Below, one piece after another: positions 49,405 to 57,237 of a DNA stretch of 64,000 nucleotides. Under the pieces are notes generated by a model, which searched no databases, was not told where the DNA came from, and saw nothing but the letters and a program-made list of their open reading frames with translations. This DNA is from Comamonas sp. lk. Lineage in GTDB: Bacteria; Pseudomonadota; Gammaproteobacteria; Burkholderiales; Burkholderiaceae_C. The stretch lies in assembly GCF_900564145.1 (NCBI RefSeq), contig NZ_UOOB01000001.1, positions 1,552,754 to 1,616,753 of the forward strand, given 5' to 3'. The number at the start of each line of letters is the position of its first letter. Position 1 is the first letter of the stretch. The position numbers were made by a program, and so were the translations under genes.

Positions 49405-51857
49405 TCGATGGACTCCAGCTCATCGGTGCCGAACGCTTCCTGTGTGGGCAGTCCCCCGCTCTTGCTGTGGAAGGTGATCTGCCAGCCGTCCTCCAGGACG
49501 CCTGACACAGTACCTTCCTTCCACACGAATGCATTGCGGCGCTCTGTCATTCCGGCTTTGAGGACTCGGGCACGTTTGCCGACAATTGGGTCGGCTTTGT
49601 AGGGCTCCAGTTCATCGGCTGTGAAAATGCCGCTCTCGTGTGCGCGTGGGCCAAACATCACGGGGATGCCGCCACCAGGCAGGCCCTGCTTGACCACACC
49701 CACACGGCCGCAGGTCTTACGCAGCTTGTTGTTGGGGCCACGCAGGCCGTCTTTAACGCGTACTACGCTGTCAATTGCGAACCCCACCCCCTGCTGGCCG
49801 GGGGCAGCCGCAGGCTGCTGCTCGTCATCGCCTTCGGCCTGGTCATCAACTGCGGCCGGCGAGGAGGGCGGCAGATCCTGCGATGCCACAGCATCGACAG
49901 GAGCTGCATCGTTGCCCTGCGCTTCAGCGCCTGAAGTGGGTGCCTGGGCGTCAGCCACAGGCGCCCCATCAACGCCTTGCGCGGCTGCGGCCGCGCCTGA
50001 TTCCTGCAACTCTTGCAATGCCTCGGCGATTTGTGCAGACGCATGTGCAGCGCTAGTTTTTGGCACCTCGTTGGCTACAGCGGCAGAGCCCTTGCCCGCC
50101 CCCTTTTTGCTTCGCGCAGCACCCCCGCCAGCCCGCGCAGCCGGTTGTAGGGGTAGACCGCCCTTCGGAGCGTCAGGTTGAGCGGAGGGCTTGGGCAGAA
50201 ATTTATCGGTGGCAGCCGCTTTGAGCGTGCTGATTGCCTTTTGCAAGCCTTCACCCATCGCGGCGCTGGCCACCAGCATCAGTCCCTCATTGGAGACGCG
50301 GTATCCATAGGTGGGGTTGTCGATGCGGTTGTCTTGCTGCATCAGGCAGAGCATGTGCAGCTGGTCAGGGCGCTTGGTTTCTTTGGCGTGCTCGATCAAG
50401 GCGCTGTGCGCGGCAACCCGGCCCAGGCCGAGTACATCGGCGACTGCAGCGACGTCATCGGTCGCAAGGCTGTGCACCATGCGCAAGAGCAAGAAGCGGT
50501 GGATCTCTGTTGTGAAGCCGATCCCTTCGTCATTGCTGATGGCCTGCCAGGCTGTGTCCAGCAGGTCATCGCGCCAGGCTCGCTCGTACTGGTTCTTTGC
50601 CTTGGCTTCAGCTTTTGCTTTCTTGTCGTTGGCAAAGTCGCGCACTTCTTTGCTCACTTCTTTGGCTGCTTGGGCTTGGCCATCAACAATCTTCAGCAGC
50701 CGCAGCACTGTTTCATTGGGCAGCGCATCGATCAGCTCGCCCTTCTTGCGCGGGTTCTCGATCTTCACGGGCTGGATGCCCTCGGCCTTCATCTGTGTCC
50801 CGATGATCTTGCGCAGCGGCTCGTTGGTGGGGCTGTCCTCGGCCGTGTCCAGGCGGCGATAGCCCTTGATCTTCGCGTTGTAGTAGCTGCCGGAGGCGAG
50901 CTCCTCGGCTTCCTTGCCGACGATGACGCTTTGCCCCTTGTCCTTGGCTTCCCGCACCATCAGAGCGGTGTGCGCATCAGTCTTCTTGTGGAAGCAGCTG
51001 GGGTCTGTGCACACGTCTGCACTCTTGATGTCGCTCCACAGCTCCTGGTTGGCTCCGGTGCGCTTCTTGCAATCGGTGCAGGTGCCCGCTTCAGGCAACA
51101 GGCTGGCGTCGGAGATCTTGAAGCGCGCGGTGTCCAGCTTCAGCATGAACTCGCTTTGCACGTGCTTGGCGCATTCGCGGTAGCTGGGGACGTCGCCTTG
51201 CCAGTCTGGCTTGGTCATGTACGCGACCGCCTTGAGCTGCAGCTGTTCGTTCGGGATGCGGGCCACAAGCAAGGCCTTGCTGAAATCAAATTTGCCTTCG
51301 CGCAGCTCCTCGCGGGCCTTCTGGCAGAGGTCCAGCAGCTTGAGCCTGCCGTAGACATAGCCACGACTCTTGCCGATCTTTTCGCCCACCTGGTCGGCGT
51401 TGAGCTTGCTGTGCTTCATCAGCGACTCATAGCCCTCGGCCTCTTCCAGCTCGGTCACATCCTCGCGCTGCAGGTTCTCGATGACCTGGACTTCAAGGGC
51501 CTGCTCGTCGGTCATCGGGCGGATCATCGCTGGGATCTGAACCACCTTGGCCAACTGGCAGGCACGCCAGCGGCGCTCGCCAGCTACCAGCTCATATTCG
51601 GGCGCGGGCTGCTTGAGTGCGCGGGCCTCGCGGTGCGTGTCTTCCAGGCGGTGGCCTGGCAGTGGGCGAATCAAGATAGGTTGATGCACACCGCTGGCCG
51701 CGATGCTGTCTGCCAACTCCTGCAGCTTGGTCGGGTCGAAGCGCTTGCGCGGGTTGGTCAGGCTGCGGGCAATGCTGACGATTGCCACATGGTCCATGCG
51801 CTCGCCGGCGCCTGGCGTGGGCAGGGCCTGGGTGACGGTGTCGTGTGCTTCAGTCAT
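49401..51857 (-). CDS. Very long ParB-like protein with duplicated C-terminal module
   Basis: The 818-residue protein begins with a ParB/Spo0J-type domain: TNPRKRF near 34, the nucleotide-binding motif GERRWRA at 93-99, NLQRED at 128-133 and a helix-turn-helix near 153-178. A four-cysteine site follows (C260, C263, C283, C288). After a helical middle part comes an Ala/Pro/Gln-rich linker (about 560-715), then two similar SH3/KOW-like modules, each ending in FTADELEPY or FGTDELESI. Ordinary ParB proteins are about 300 residues and pair with ParA; no ParA is seen here. It may act in DNA processing or gene control instead of partition. Confidence 0.75.
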   Translation of the reverse strand: MTEAHDTVTQALPTPGAGERMDHVAIVSIARSLTNPRKRFDPTKLQELADSIAASGVHQPILIRPLPGHRLEDTHREARALKQPAPEYELVAGERRWRACQLAKVVQIPAMIRPMTDEQALEVQVIENLQREDVTELEEAEGYESLMKHSKLNADQVGEKIGKSRGYVYGRLKLLDLCQKAREELREGKFDFSKALLVARIPNEQLQLKAVAYMTKPDWQGDVPSYRECAKHVQSEFMLKLDTARFKISDASLLPEAGTCTDCKKRTGANQELWSDIKSADVCTDPSCFHKKTDAHTALMVREAKDKGQSVIVGKEAEELASGSYYNAKIKGYRRLDTAEDSPTNEPLRKIIGTQMKAEGIQPVKIENPRKKGELIDALPNETVLRLLKIVDGQAQAAKEVSKEVRDFANDKKAKAEAKAKNQYERAWRDDLLDTAWQAISNDEGIGFTTEIHRFLLLRMVHSLATDDVAAVADVLGLGRVAAHSALIEHAKETKRPDQLHMLCLMQQDNRIDNPTYGYRVSNEGLMLVASAAMGEGLQKAISTLKAAATDKFLPKPSAQPDAPKGGLPLQPAARAGGGAARSKKGAGKGSAAVANEVPKTSAAHASAQIAEALQELQESGAAAAAQGVDGAPVADAQAPTSGAEAQGNDAAPVDAVASQDLPPSSPAAVDDQAEGDDEQQPAAAPGQQGVGFAIDSVVRVKDGLRGPNNKLRKTCGRVGVVKQGLPGGGIPVMFGPRAHESGIFTADELEPYKADPIVGKRARVLKAGMTERRNAFVWKEGTVSGVLEDGWQITFHSKSGGLPTQEAFGTDELESIE

Positions 51858-52285
51858 TCTTCAGACTCCAGTTCAAGCTGCAGTTGTTGGCGGCATTCGT
51901 CGCCCCATTTGCAGGCGTGCTGCCATGCTTCCTCGATGGTCTCGGCGTAGATCCATTGCGTGTAGAAGCTGCCGAAGTTGGGGTGATTGGTGTTGTTGCC
52001 AGAGGGGGCATGGAACTGGATCGCATAGCCCGTGAAGCCAGAGGCCCAGAGTGCGGCCAGGCACTCGCTGACATCGTTCTGGTCCTCTTCGCACAGGTTC
52101 ACCAGTTCCTGGCGCAGCGGCATAACAGAGGGGTGAAGTTCGATGACCGGAGCCAGCAGGTCGTCCAGCAGCTCATCGCCTTTGAGGTCAATGTCGTGCG
52201 TGAACGTGGCGCATGCCAGGTCGATGATCTGCCCTGCACGGATGAAGTGCTTCAAGATCAGCTCAGCGCGTAGGTGGCCGTTCAT
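51854..52285 (-). CDS. Hypothetical acidic phage protein (143 residues)
   Basis: The start at 52285 creates a 4-base overlap with the gene upstream and one of the same size joins it to the ParB-like gene downstream. The product is acidic and ends with a Glu-rich tail. No family recognised. Confidence 0.6.
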   Translation of the reverse strand: MNGHLRAELILKHFIRAGQIIDLACATFTHDIDLKGDELLDDLLAPVIELHPSVMPLRQELVNLCEEDQNDVSECLAALWASGFTGYAIQFHAPSGNNTNHPNFGSFYTQWIYAETIEEAWQHACKWGDECRQQLQLELESEE

Positions 52286-52671
52286 GCAGCACCTCCGTTC
52301 GCGCTCTTGTTGGTCCATAGCACCTTGGCCTCAACCAAGCAGCGAGACGCCGTCCACTTCGGGTGTTCACGTTGGATCTGTTGCGCCAACTTCTGGATGC
52401 CTGGCCTGCGTACCCCATCTGGCAGGGTCTGGGTTCCGCCCTGCATCATCTTCAGCGCATTGGCAAAGGAGATGGTGCGGATCTTGCTCAAGGGGGCGCT
52501 GTGGCTGCGGGCCACGATCAGGTGGTCGTTTGCTGGCAGAGACACGGTTTGATGCTCGAAGACCTCCCGCTCAAAGATGCGGGAGAGTCCAAAGTGCTTG
52601 CGCAGCTTGTCGGTCATGACATCGCCCAAGCCAGAGCCCTGGGGTGCCCAGATGATGATGCTGGCGGTCAT
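52282..52671 (-). CDS. Hypothetical phage protein with a degenerate P-loop
   Basis: The 129-residue protein starts IIIWAPQGSGLGDVMTDKLR, which resembles the GPQGSGKT phosphate-binding loop of small phage NTPases but lacks the key Lys-Thr. The rest shows a helix-turn-helix-like C-terminal part (IQKLAQQIQREHPKW). It may be an NTPase-derived protein that has lost catalysis. Overlaps neighbours by four bases on both sides. Confidence 0.55.
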   Translation of the reverse strand: MTASIIIWAPQGSGLGDVMTDKLRKHFGLSRIFEREVFEHQTVSLPANDHLIVARSHSAPLSKIRTISFANALKMMQGGTQTLPDGVRRPGIQKLAQQIQREHPKWTASRCLVEAKVLWTNKSANGGAA

Positions 52672-53426
52672 GCTGCTGCTCCCGAAGTGACGTGCTTCAA
52701 GACCTTGGCCAACTGCTTGGCCTCGTGGCGGGCATCGTGCAGAGCGTGGTGCTTGATACCCTCAAACGGGCCAACGTCCTTGGCACCCTTGTGCATGTCC
52801 AGAACGGTGCGCATGTCGCGGTCATTCCACCAGGCCCAAGGGCGTGTCAATTCAAGGTAGTCGGCGTAAAGCGAGGACAAAATCACGTTGTCAAAGCTGC
52901 TGCCATTGCCCCAGACCTTTACGCTCTTGGGGTCGGCATAGGCATTCACCCATTGGCTGAACGCTTGCAGCGCCTCACTGGCTGGGATGGAGTTGGCAGA
53001 CAGGAAGCTCGCGGCCTTGGCCTCATCGCTCTGTTTGAGCCACCAGTCGTTGGTTTCTTGATCAATGCCCCGATTGGGTTGACTTGCATGCGTGACGGAC
53101 TCGTGAAACTCGGCCACAAACTGCCCATTTGCGGTGAGCGCCACTGCTCCGATGGAGATGACGGTGGCATTGGGCTTGGTGCTCAAGGTTTCCAAGTCCA
53201 GGACGATGTGCGCTGCAAGCAGGCGCTCGGTTGCGGGCTCCATGCCGTAGATGAACCCTGCGACGGCAGGCTGCTTGCCCAGCCAGCCCACGGCATCAAT
53301 CGCCAGGGAGTGGGCGGGAGTCTCCAGGCGCATGCCTGGAAGCGGGGCTGGAATGTTGACGTGCACCTGGGCGCGGCCCTCGGGCAGGCTGTCGATGATC
53401 AGGGTGATGCGATTCAGATCAGGCAT
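52668..53426 (-). CDS. 3'-5' exonuclease of the DnaQ-like superfamily
   Basis: The 252-residue protein carries the DEDD motifs from about residue 74: VLDLETLSTKPNATVISIG (Exo I), WGNGSSFDNVIL (Exo II) and HHALHDARHEAKQL (Exo III, with His and Asp). It resembles the Rv2179c/DexA-type exoribonucleases and exonucleases common in phages. The extra first 70 residues have no known motif. In the early operon it may degrade host nucleic acid or serve replication and recombination. Confidence 0.82.
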   Translation of the reverse strand: MPDLNRITLIIDSLPEGRAQVHVNIPAPLPGMRLETPAHSLAIDAVGWLGKQPAVAGFIYGMEPATERLLAAHIVLDLETLSTKPNATVISIGAVALTANGQFVAEFHESVTHASQPNRGIDQETNDWWLKQSDEAKAASFLSANSIPASEALQAFSQWVNAYADPKSVKVWGNGSSFDNVILSSLYADYLELTRPWAWWNDRDMRTVLDMHKGAKDVGPFEGIKHHALHDARHEAKQLAKVLKHVTSGAAA

Positions 53427-53772
53427 GTGCTGCCTCCTTTGCTGGGGTAGCTTTTGGCTGCTTGGCGCGGCCGTGGACTTGGATGTTTGTGGTCATGCCC
53501 ATGGTCATTCTCAGATGCGCCACGGGGGAGGTGACAGTCACGCGGGTGCCGCGCTTCATGCCACGTGCGGCTTGCTCGGCTTCATGGCGCAAAGCGGCCG
53601 GGTAGACTTGCTCGGAGCGAACCGGGCTGTTGTTGCAGCGGTCGGCCTTGATGAGCAGGCAGAGCACGGGCATGGGGGTTTGGTCGTCGCCCATGAGCAC
53701 GGTGCGCACTTCGGCGTCATGAACCAGCTCGCCGCTGAGTTCGATCAGCCCATCTGGGTGGGTGTCGTTCAT
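53419..53772 (-). CDS. OB-fold-like phage protein, possible ssDNA-binding protein
   Basis: The 117-residue protein shows beta-rich segments in the order expected of an OB fold (IELSGELVHDAEVRTV, then MPVLCLLIKAD, RGTRVTVTS and RMTMGMTTNIQVHG), followed by a short basic tail. It sits directly before the exonuclease gene, with an 8-base overlap, as recombination or replication partners often do. Its start may be GTG 53775 or ATG 53772. The assignment is tentative. Confidence 0.45.
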   Translation of the reverse strand: MNDTHPDGLIELSGELVHDAEVRTVLMGDDQTPMPVLCLLIKADRCNNSPVRSEQVYPAALRHEAEQAARGMKRGTRVTVTSPVAHLRMTMGMTTNIQVHGRAKQPKATPAKEAAHA

Positions 53773-53921
53773 CACAGCACTCCAGCGTCGAGCGCCACGC
53801 GCAGCGCAGCCAAGGTCAGGGCCGCTGCACAGAATGCCGCCCAGCGGATATAGGCGCGCCGGTTGCGTTTGCGCATGCGGGGTGTGGGTACCCCGTCCAG
53901 TTGGATGATTGGTGTGCTCAT
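53772..53921 (-). CDS. 49-residue phage membrane peptide
   Basis: A short frame starts ATG AGC ACA CCA at 53921, nine bases after the previous gene, and its TGA overlaps the start of the next gene. The product has a basic middle (RMRKRNRRAY) and one hydrophobic helix (IRWAAFCAAALTLAALRVAL). The tight packing within the operon supports it. Function unknown. Confidence 0.5.
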   Translation of the reverse strand: MSTPIIQLDGVPTPRMRKRNRRAYIRWAAFCAAALTLAALRVALDAGVL

Positions 53922-53929
53922 GTCCGCCC

Positions 53930-54304
53930 TCAAAATGGATAGGGGTTGCTCTCTTCGATCAACTCACGGACAAAGCCGGTGTACTGCTTTGCTCGGTCGT
54001 AGCTGTCGTAGGCGCAGTAGTTGATTGCCTCGTACGCGTCGTCCTCGATGCGGTGGCGCAGTCGCTCGCGGGCCAGCCTGCACATCGCGTCCAGATCCAG
54101 CGCGGGGCGTGATGCGGCAGTCAGCGGCGCGACCAGCTGGAAGACTTGGGTATCGGTCCCATCAGGCAGATCGACGGTCATGCGGACGGTCACCACAGGT
54201 AGCTGGCGAGGGCGCAGTGCAACATCCACGGCATGGATGTACTTCATGTCCTTCAGGCCCAGCGCGCGCAGCAGGGCCTTGTTGGTATGGAGTGCTTCCT
54301 TCAT
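53930..54304 (-). CDS. Hypothetical phage protein (124 residues)
   Basis: The ATG at 54304 overlaps the stop of the upstream small gene by four bases; a frame open further upstream is not protein-like. The product has an alpha/beta pattern, with MKYIHAVDVALRPRQLPVVT then a Tyr-rich C-terminus (AYDSYDRAKQYTGF). No family recognised. Confidence 0.6.
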   Translation of the reverse strand: MKEALHTNKALLRALGLKDMKYIHAVDVALRPRQLPVVTVRMTVDLPDGTDTQVFQLVAPLTAASRPALDLDAMCRLARERLRHRIEDDAYEAINYCAYDSYDRAKQYTGFVRELIEESNPYPF

Positions 54305-54438
54305 GCCTCGGCCCTCCGGGCGCTGATGGGGTGGGCGTTGCCGAAGCGGACCATTGCGCGAGCGATGGCATTGCAACTGCTGTTGGCAAGGGTGGTGCGG
54401 CGCTTGCGGCCGCTGGTGACGATGTAGCGGGTCAGCAT
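54301..54438 (-). CDS. 45-residue basic phage protein
   Basis: A short frame begins at ATG 54438, inside the last seven bases of its upstream neighbour, and ends overlapping the next gene by four bases. The product is rich in Arg and Lys (TSGRKRRTTLANSS). Its place in a chain of overlapping genes is the main support. Confidence 0.5.
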   Translation of the reverse strand: MLTRYIVTSGRKRRTTLANSSCNAIARAMVRFGNAHPISARRAEA

Positions 54439-54863
54439 TCGTGCACCTCCACCAGCCAGCCGTGGTCGTCCATTGCGCACAAGGCGGTGCGCTTCCATAT
54501 GCGGCCTGCTTCGTCAGCGCGTTGCAGCATGACAACCCATTTGCCAACTCGCTCAGGGCAGTGTTCTAGCTCGTGCTTCATGCGATGCCGATCTATGCAT
54601 ACCAAGCCACCGCCATGCAGATAAGAGAGTTGGTTGTTGTTCCTGGGTACAAATCTAGGCGCGGATACCGGAGATGTTTCTGGCAGAAGCACCTCATCAA
54701 GCAGCAATGCATTCGGCGGCGGGATGTCCGACGGCGCTCTGGTATCGACAACCCAGAATCGGCGCTCGTTGTCGGCCGCTGGGTTGTAGTCAATGCCCGC
54801 CTGCATGAAATGCAGAACTGGTTTTGCTGTGCACACGTGTGCACAGGCTTGTGTGGTGCTCAT
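54432..54863 (-). CDS. First gene of the leftward early operon (143 residues)
   Basis: The ATG at 54863 has a strong AAGGAG box; the frame further upstream overlaps leader hairpins and is not used. The product begins MSTTQACAHVCTAKPVLHFM and has no motif I recognise. Being first behind the operator, leader hairpin and terminator, it would be the gene most sensitive to attenuation. Confidence 0.65.
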   Translation of the reverse strand: MSTTQACAHVCTAKPVLHFMQAGIDYNPAADNERRFWVVDTRAPSDIPPPNALLLDEVLLPETSPVSAPRFVPRNNNQLSYLHGGGLVCIDRHRMKHELEHCPERVGKWVVMLQRADEAGRIWKRTALCAMDDHGWLVEVHEC

Positions 54864-54880
54864 CCTCTGCTCCTTGGGCA

Positions 54881-54908
54881 AGAAAAAGCCCGCCTGGTCG
54901 GGGCGGGC
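54881..54908 (-). terminator. Terminator in the leader of the leftward operon
   Basis: On the minus strand GCCCGCC and GGCGGGC form a 7-pair stem with a 7-base loop, followed by TTTTTCTT. It lies about 20 bases before the first gene of the operon, so transcription from the leftward promoter would stop here unless antitermination occurs. Confidence 0.65.
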
Positions 54909-55012
54909 AGATCCTGCTGAGCACATGCGGCACCACTCGGGCGCGAAAAAAAGGCCGCATAGCCCGTGGCAAGTAAGAGAGGGAGGGAGGAGAAGAACCA
55001 CGGGCGCGGCAC

Positions 55013-55073
55013 AAACCTAAGCGCATTGGTCGGGGTGGCAATGCGCTTAGGTTTGCCCTGCACGGGGCAGGGC
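55013..55073 (-). promoter_or_regulatory. Strong hairpin pair in the leftward leader
   Basis: AAACCTAAGCGCATTG (55013-55028) and CAATGCGCTTAGGTTT (55039-55054) are perfect 16-base complements around a 10-base loop. Next to it GCCCTGC and GCAGGGC (55055-55073) form a second hairpin. Both fall between the leftward operator and the leader terminator. No T-run follows, so they look like RNA control elements rather than terminators. The remainder of the 54864-55231 gap shows no gene. Confidence 0.55.
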
Positions 55074-55175
55074 GAGGCACCAAGGGATGCCGTATGTGCT
55101 CAGCAGGTTGTTAACGACCGGGGCTGGCCCGGTCGATGCCGTGGAGCCCGCAACTCACGCGAGTCGCGGGATGGA

Positions 55176-55208
55176 CTTTAGCTCACTAAAGTTTAGTTTG
55201 CAAGCTGG
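55176..55208 (-). promoter_or_regulatory. Leftward operator and promoter (OL/PL-like)
   Basis: CTTTAG-CTCA-CTAAAG (55176-55191) and the overlapping ACTAAA-G-TTTAGT (55185-55197) are perfect inverted repeats. On the minus strand TTGCAA, 17 bases and TAAAGT give a possible promoter in which both repeats lie. The same half-sites occur in the CI/Cro gap at 55883-55929, so repressor binding here would silence the leftward operon. Confidence 0.6.
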
Positions 55209-55231
55209 CTAAATGGATTTCTTAAGTGCGC

Positions 55232-55867
55232 TCAACGAAAGCGGCGTTCGACAGCTCGTACTACTCCAACAATTCTCATGTCCGGCGTGAAGGTTTTCAT
55301 GGGATAGCGCTCGTTGAGAGGCTTGAGATACCAATCCGAGCCGTCCTTCACAAGTTGCTTGAAGGTGGATTCCTCGCTGCCGTTTTTGGCGATTACAAAG
55401 TCGTTAGGCAGAGGCTCTAGATCAGGCTCAACGATGATGATCATGCCTTCCTTGAAGTCAGGCTCCATTGAGTCGCCTTCAACTCGCAGAGCGAAGGTGT
55501 ACTGCCTGACTGGAACAGCAGTCGGGATCTGCTCTGCATCACTTGCCATCGGGGAATAGTTGTTTACCAATTCTTTTGGGTTGCCCGCTTGGACGCTAGA
55601 AAGAAGGGGCACAGTGCCGCCCATATTCGGGCCTAGCGCCACATTGGATGCTTCTGTAGCAAGTCGAGGTCCATTGCCTGTAGCTAGCCATACGGCACTG
55701 AAGCCGGTGACTGCCTGGATGCCTGCAGCTGAATCGGACTTCAACTCTTTAGTGTCACCGCTGAGCCATTGCGTCACTGCGCTTTGGGACTTCTTCGCGG
55801 CTTTGGCGATCTCGGTGCGAGTAAACCCCGCGTCTATGAGTGCCTGGATGCGATCTTTAAGGGCCAT
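55232..55867 (-). CDS. CI-type phage repressor with LexA-like peptidase domain
   Basis: The 211-residue protein has an N-terminal XRE helix-turn-helix (RTEIAKAAKKSQSAVTQWLS) and a C-terminal S24 self-cleaving domain. Cleavage is expected at Ala94-Gly95 in SVQAGNP, with Ser133 in GDSMEPDF and Lys170 in STFKQL as the catalytic pair. It should keep the prophage silent until RecA filaments trigger cleavage after DNA damage. The gene is more AT-rich than its neighbours, and is flanked by two operator clusters. Confidence 0.92.
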   Translation of the reverse strand: MALKDRIQALIDAGFTRTEIAKAAKKSQSAVTQWLSGDTKELKSDSAAGIQAVTGFSAVWLATGNGPRLATEASNVALGPNMGGTVPLLSSVQAGNPKELVNNYSPMASDAEQIPTAVPVRQYTFALRVEGDSMEPDFKEGMIIIVEPDLEPLPNDFVIAKNGSEESTFKQLVKDGSDWYLKPLNERYPMKTFTPDMRIVGVVRAVERRFR

Positions 55868-55882
55868 GGATTAATTAAGCCA

Positions 55883-55929
55883 CCTAAACACTTTAGGCTG
55901 CTTTCGTTTGTGACTTGAGTGTGCTAAAG
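55883..55929. promoter_or_regulatory. Operator cluster between cI and cro (OR-like)
   Basis: CCTAAA-CAC-TTTAGG (55883-55897) is a perfect inverted repeat. CTTGAG-TGTG-CTAAAG (55914-55929) matches the site at 55176 at all but one half-site position. A weaker match, CTTTAG-GCTG-CTTTCG, lies at 55891-55906. They fill the 70-base gap between the divergent repressor and Cro-like genes. Confidence 0.6.
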
Positions 55930-55937
55930 TCAACCGC

Positions 55938-56147
55938 ATGGAAAAGTCTCATGCGTTTGAACTGTTGGGTGGTACGGCCGCGTCAGTCGCGCGCGAGTGC
56001 CGGATTACACCGTCTGCGGTATCGCAATGGCCTGATGAGCTGACAAAGGATCAGGTCGACCGCGTTCAAGCAGCGCTGTGGCGTAAGCACGTTGCTGCGA
56101 TGAGTCAACTAGGTATCCAGTCTTCGCAGGAGTCAGCCCATGGCTGA
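55938..56147 (+). CDS. Cro-like repressor
   Basis: The 69-residue protein has a helix-turn-helix of the Cro/YdaS type (AFELLGGTAASVARECRITPS, continuing AVSQW) and is divergent from the CI gene across the operators. It is the first gene of the rightward arm and would turn off CI synthesis during lytic growth. Small size and place leave little doubt. Confidence 0.8.
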   Translation: MEKSHAFELLGGTAASVARECRITPSAVSQWPDELTKDQVDRVQAALWRKHVAAMSQLGIQSSQESAHG

Positions 56148-56358
56148 TCGCCTGACTTTCACCCACCGCCCAGATCGGAGCTGCACAGCTGCCGGGCGTT
56201 TTGTCTCCTCGCTCCATCAAGGTGCTGCACACGCGGGCAGGTGTGTGCGGCTTGTTGTGCTGCGGGCGGTGGGTTTCTTTATTCATGGGGGCAGTGTCCC
56301 TGCCGGCGCTTCCCTGATCAACGCTGAAATTTCAGCCATTCAAGGGGAAGGCCAATGA
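56140..56358 (+). CDS. Small hypothetical phage protein (72 residues)
   Basis: The frame starts inside the last eight bases of the Cro-like gene and its stop overlaps the next ATG by four bases, which argues for use. The sequence is rich in Ala, Gly and Arg and shows no motif. It may be only a translated linker between cro and the next gene. Confidence 0.45.
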   Translation: MADRLTFTHRPDRSCTAAGRFVSSLHQGAAHAGRCVRLVVLRAVGFFIHGGSVPAGASLINAEISAIQGEGQ

Positions 56359-56876
56359 CGCGGCGTTACTCCAGCATCGACTGGCGCGATGTTTTCTACA
56401 ACTCGGTGCGCAAGGCCAGTGGCGGCGTGGCGGCGGCAGCTGCATACCTGACCGACAGGCGTGAGAAGTCAATCCATCGTGAAGATCTCCGTCGCCGCCT
56501 GCGAGGTGCTGACGGCGAAAGCTTGACTCTGGAAATGGCCGAGCTGCTGACTGAGTGGATGCAGGAGATCCGCGAGCCTGGTTGGCGAGATTGGCTCAAG
56601 GCGCTCAATAGCCAGTTTGGACTGGTCACTATGGAGCTGCCTCCTCCCCCTGCTGGCGGGTGGGCGTGCGAGGCATCGGCCATCCGGGAGAAGGCTCTCC
56701 AATTGAACGTGCAGGGCGGCCAACTGACTGAGTTGGTCATGAAGGCCACTGACGACAAGCGGATCTCGAAGGCCGAGGCCGAGGCCATCGAGAAGCAGGC
56801 CATGGCAGAGATAGAGCTGCTGTATCGCACGGTGCGTAATGCCCGCCGCGCTGCAGGCCTGGAGGTGTCGCCATGA
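56355..56876 (+). CDS. CII-like phage regulator
   Basis: The 173-residue protein resembles the phage CII (CP76) family: an N-terminal helix-turn-helix region around WRDVFYNSVRKASGGVAAAA followed by LTLEMAELLTEW and a helical C-terminus (KRISKAEAEAIEKQAMAEIE). Its place as a third rightward gene, after cro, is where a CII-type activator is expected. Sequence similarity is only moderate by eye. Confidence 0.5.
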   Translation: MTRRYSSIDWRDVFYNSVRKASGGVAAAAAYLTDRREKSIHREDLRRRLRGADGESLTLEMAELLTEWMQEIREPGWRDWLKALNSQFGLVTMELPPPPAGGWACEASAIREKALQLNVQGGQLTELVMKATDDKRISKAEAEAIEKQAMAEIELLYRTVRNARRAAGLEVSP

Positions 56877-57163
56877 GACCCGCAGGAGAAACCAACAAGG
56901 CACTGCTGCAGGCCTTGGCATCAGCGTGTGCCAAAGGTGGTGGCCTGACTCTGCGCGAGCTGGCTGCAGCTGCACAGGTGGGGCTGGATGCCGCCACCAA
57001 AACCATCAAGAACATGAATCGCCGGGGGCGTGTGTGTGTGCTGAACACGCGCCGCGTCCCTGGTCGCAATCGTCCGGTAGCGGTGTATTCGCTGCCGGTT
57101 CCGCAGGATGCCGCCAATGAAGCGGTGATCCATCTTTCTGCAGCAATGCGCGTCTGGGGGTAA
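56873..57163 (+). CDS. Small winged-helix-like phage protein (96 residues)
   Basis: A helix-turn-helix segment is visible (LTLRELAAAAQVGLDAATKT, then IKNMNRRGRV), followed by a beta hairpin, as in winged-helix proteins. The ATG overlaps the previous stop by four bases. It may regulate replication genes that follow. Confidence 0.55.
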   Translation: MRPAGETNKALLQALASACAKGGGLTLRELAAAAQVGLDAATKTIKNMNRRGRVCVLNTRRVPGRNRPVAVYSLPVPQDAANEAVIHLSAAMRVWG

Positions 57164-57237
57164 ATGGATGGAGTTGGTTCGCGTTGTCGGTGTTGGGGAC
57201 GCCGGCGTGAGTTGTTTTTTTCTGCGGGGAGGTGCGC

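Noticed and set aside
50178..51950. Plus-strand frame of 590 codons opposite the ParB-like gene
   Set aside because: The ParB motifs, zinc cysteines and operon overlaps support only the minus strand.
57199..57217. ACGCCGGCGT followed by GAGTTGTTTTTTT as a terminator before the replication gene
   Set aside because: The palindrome has no loop and the T-run is 6 bases away, so it is not a credible terminator as it stands.
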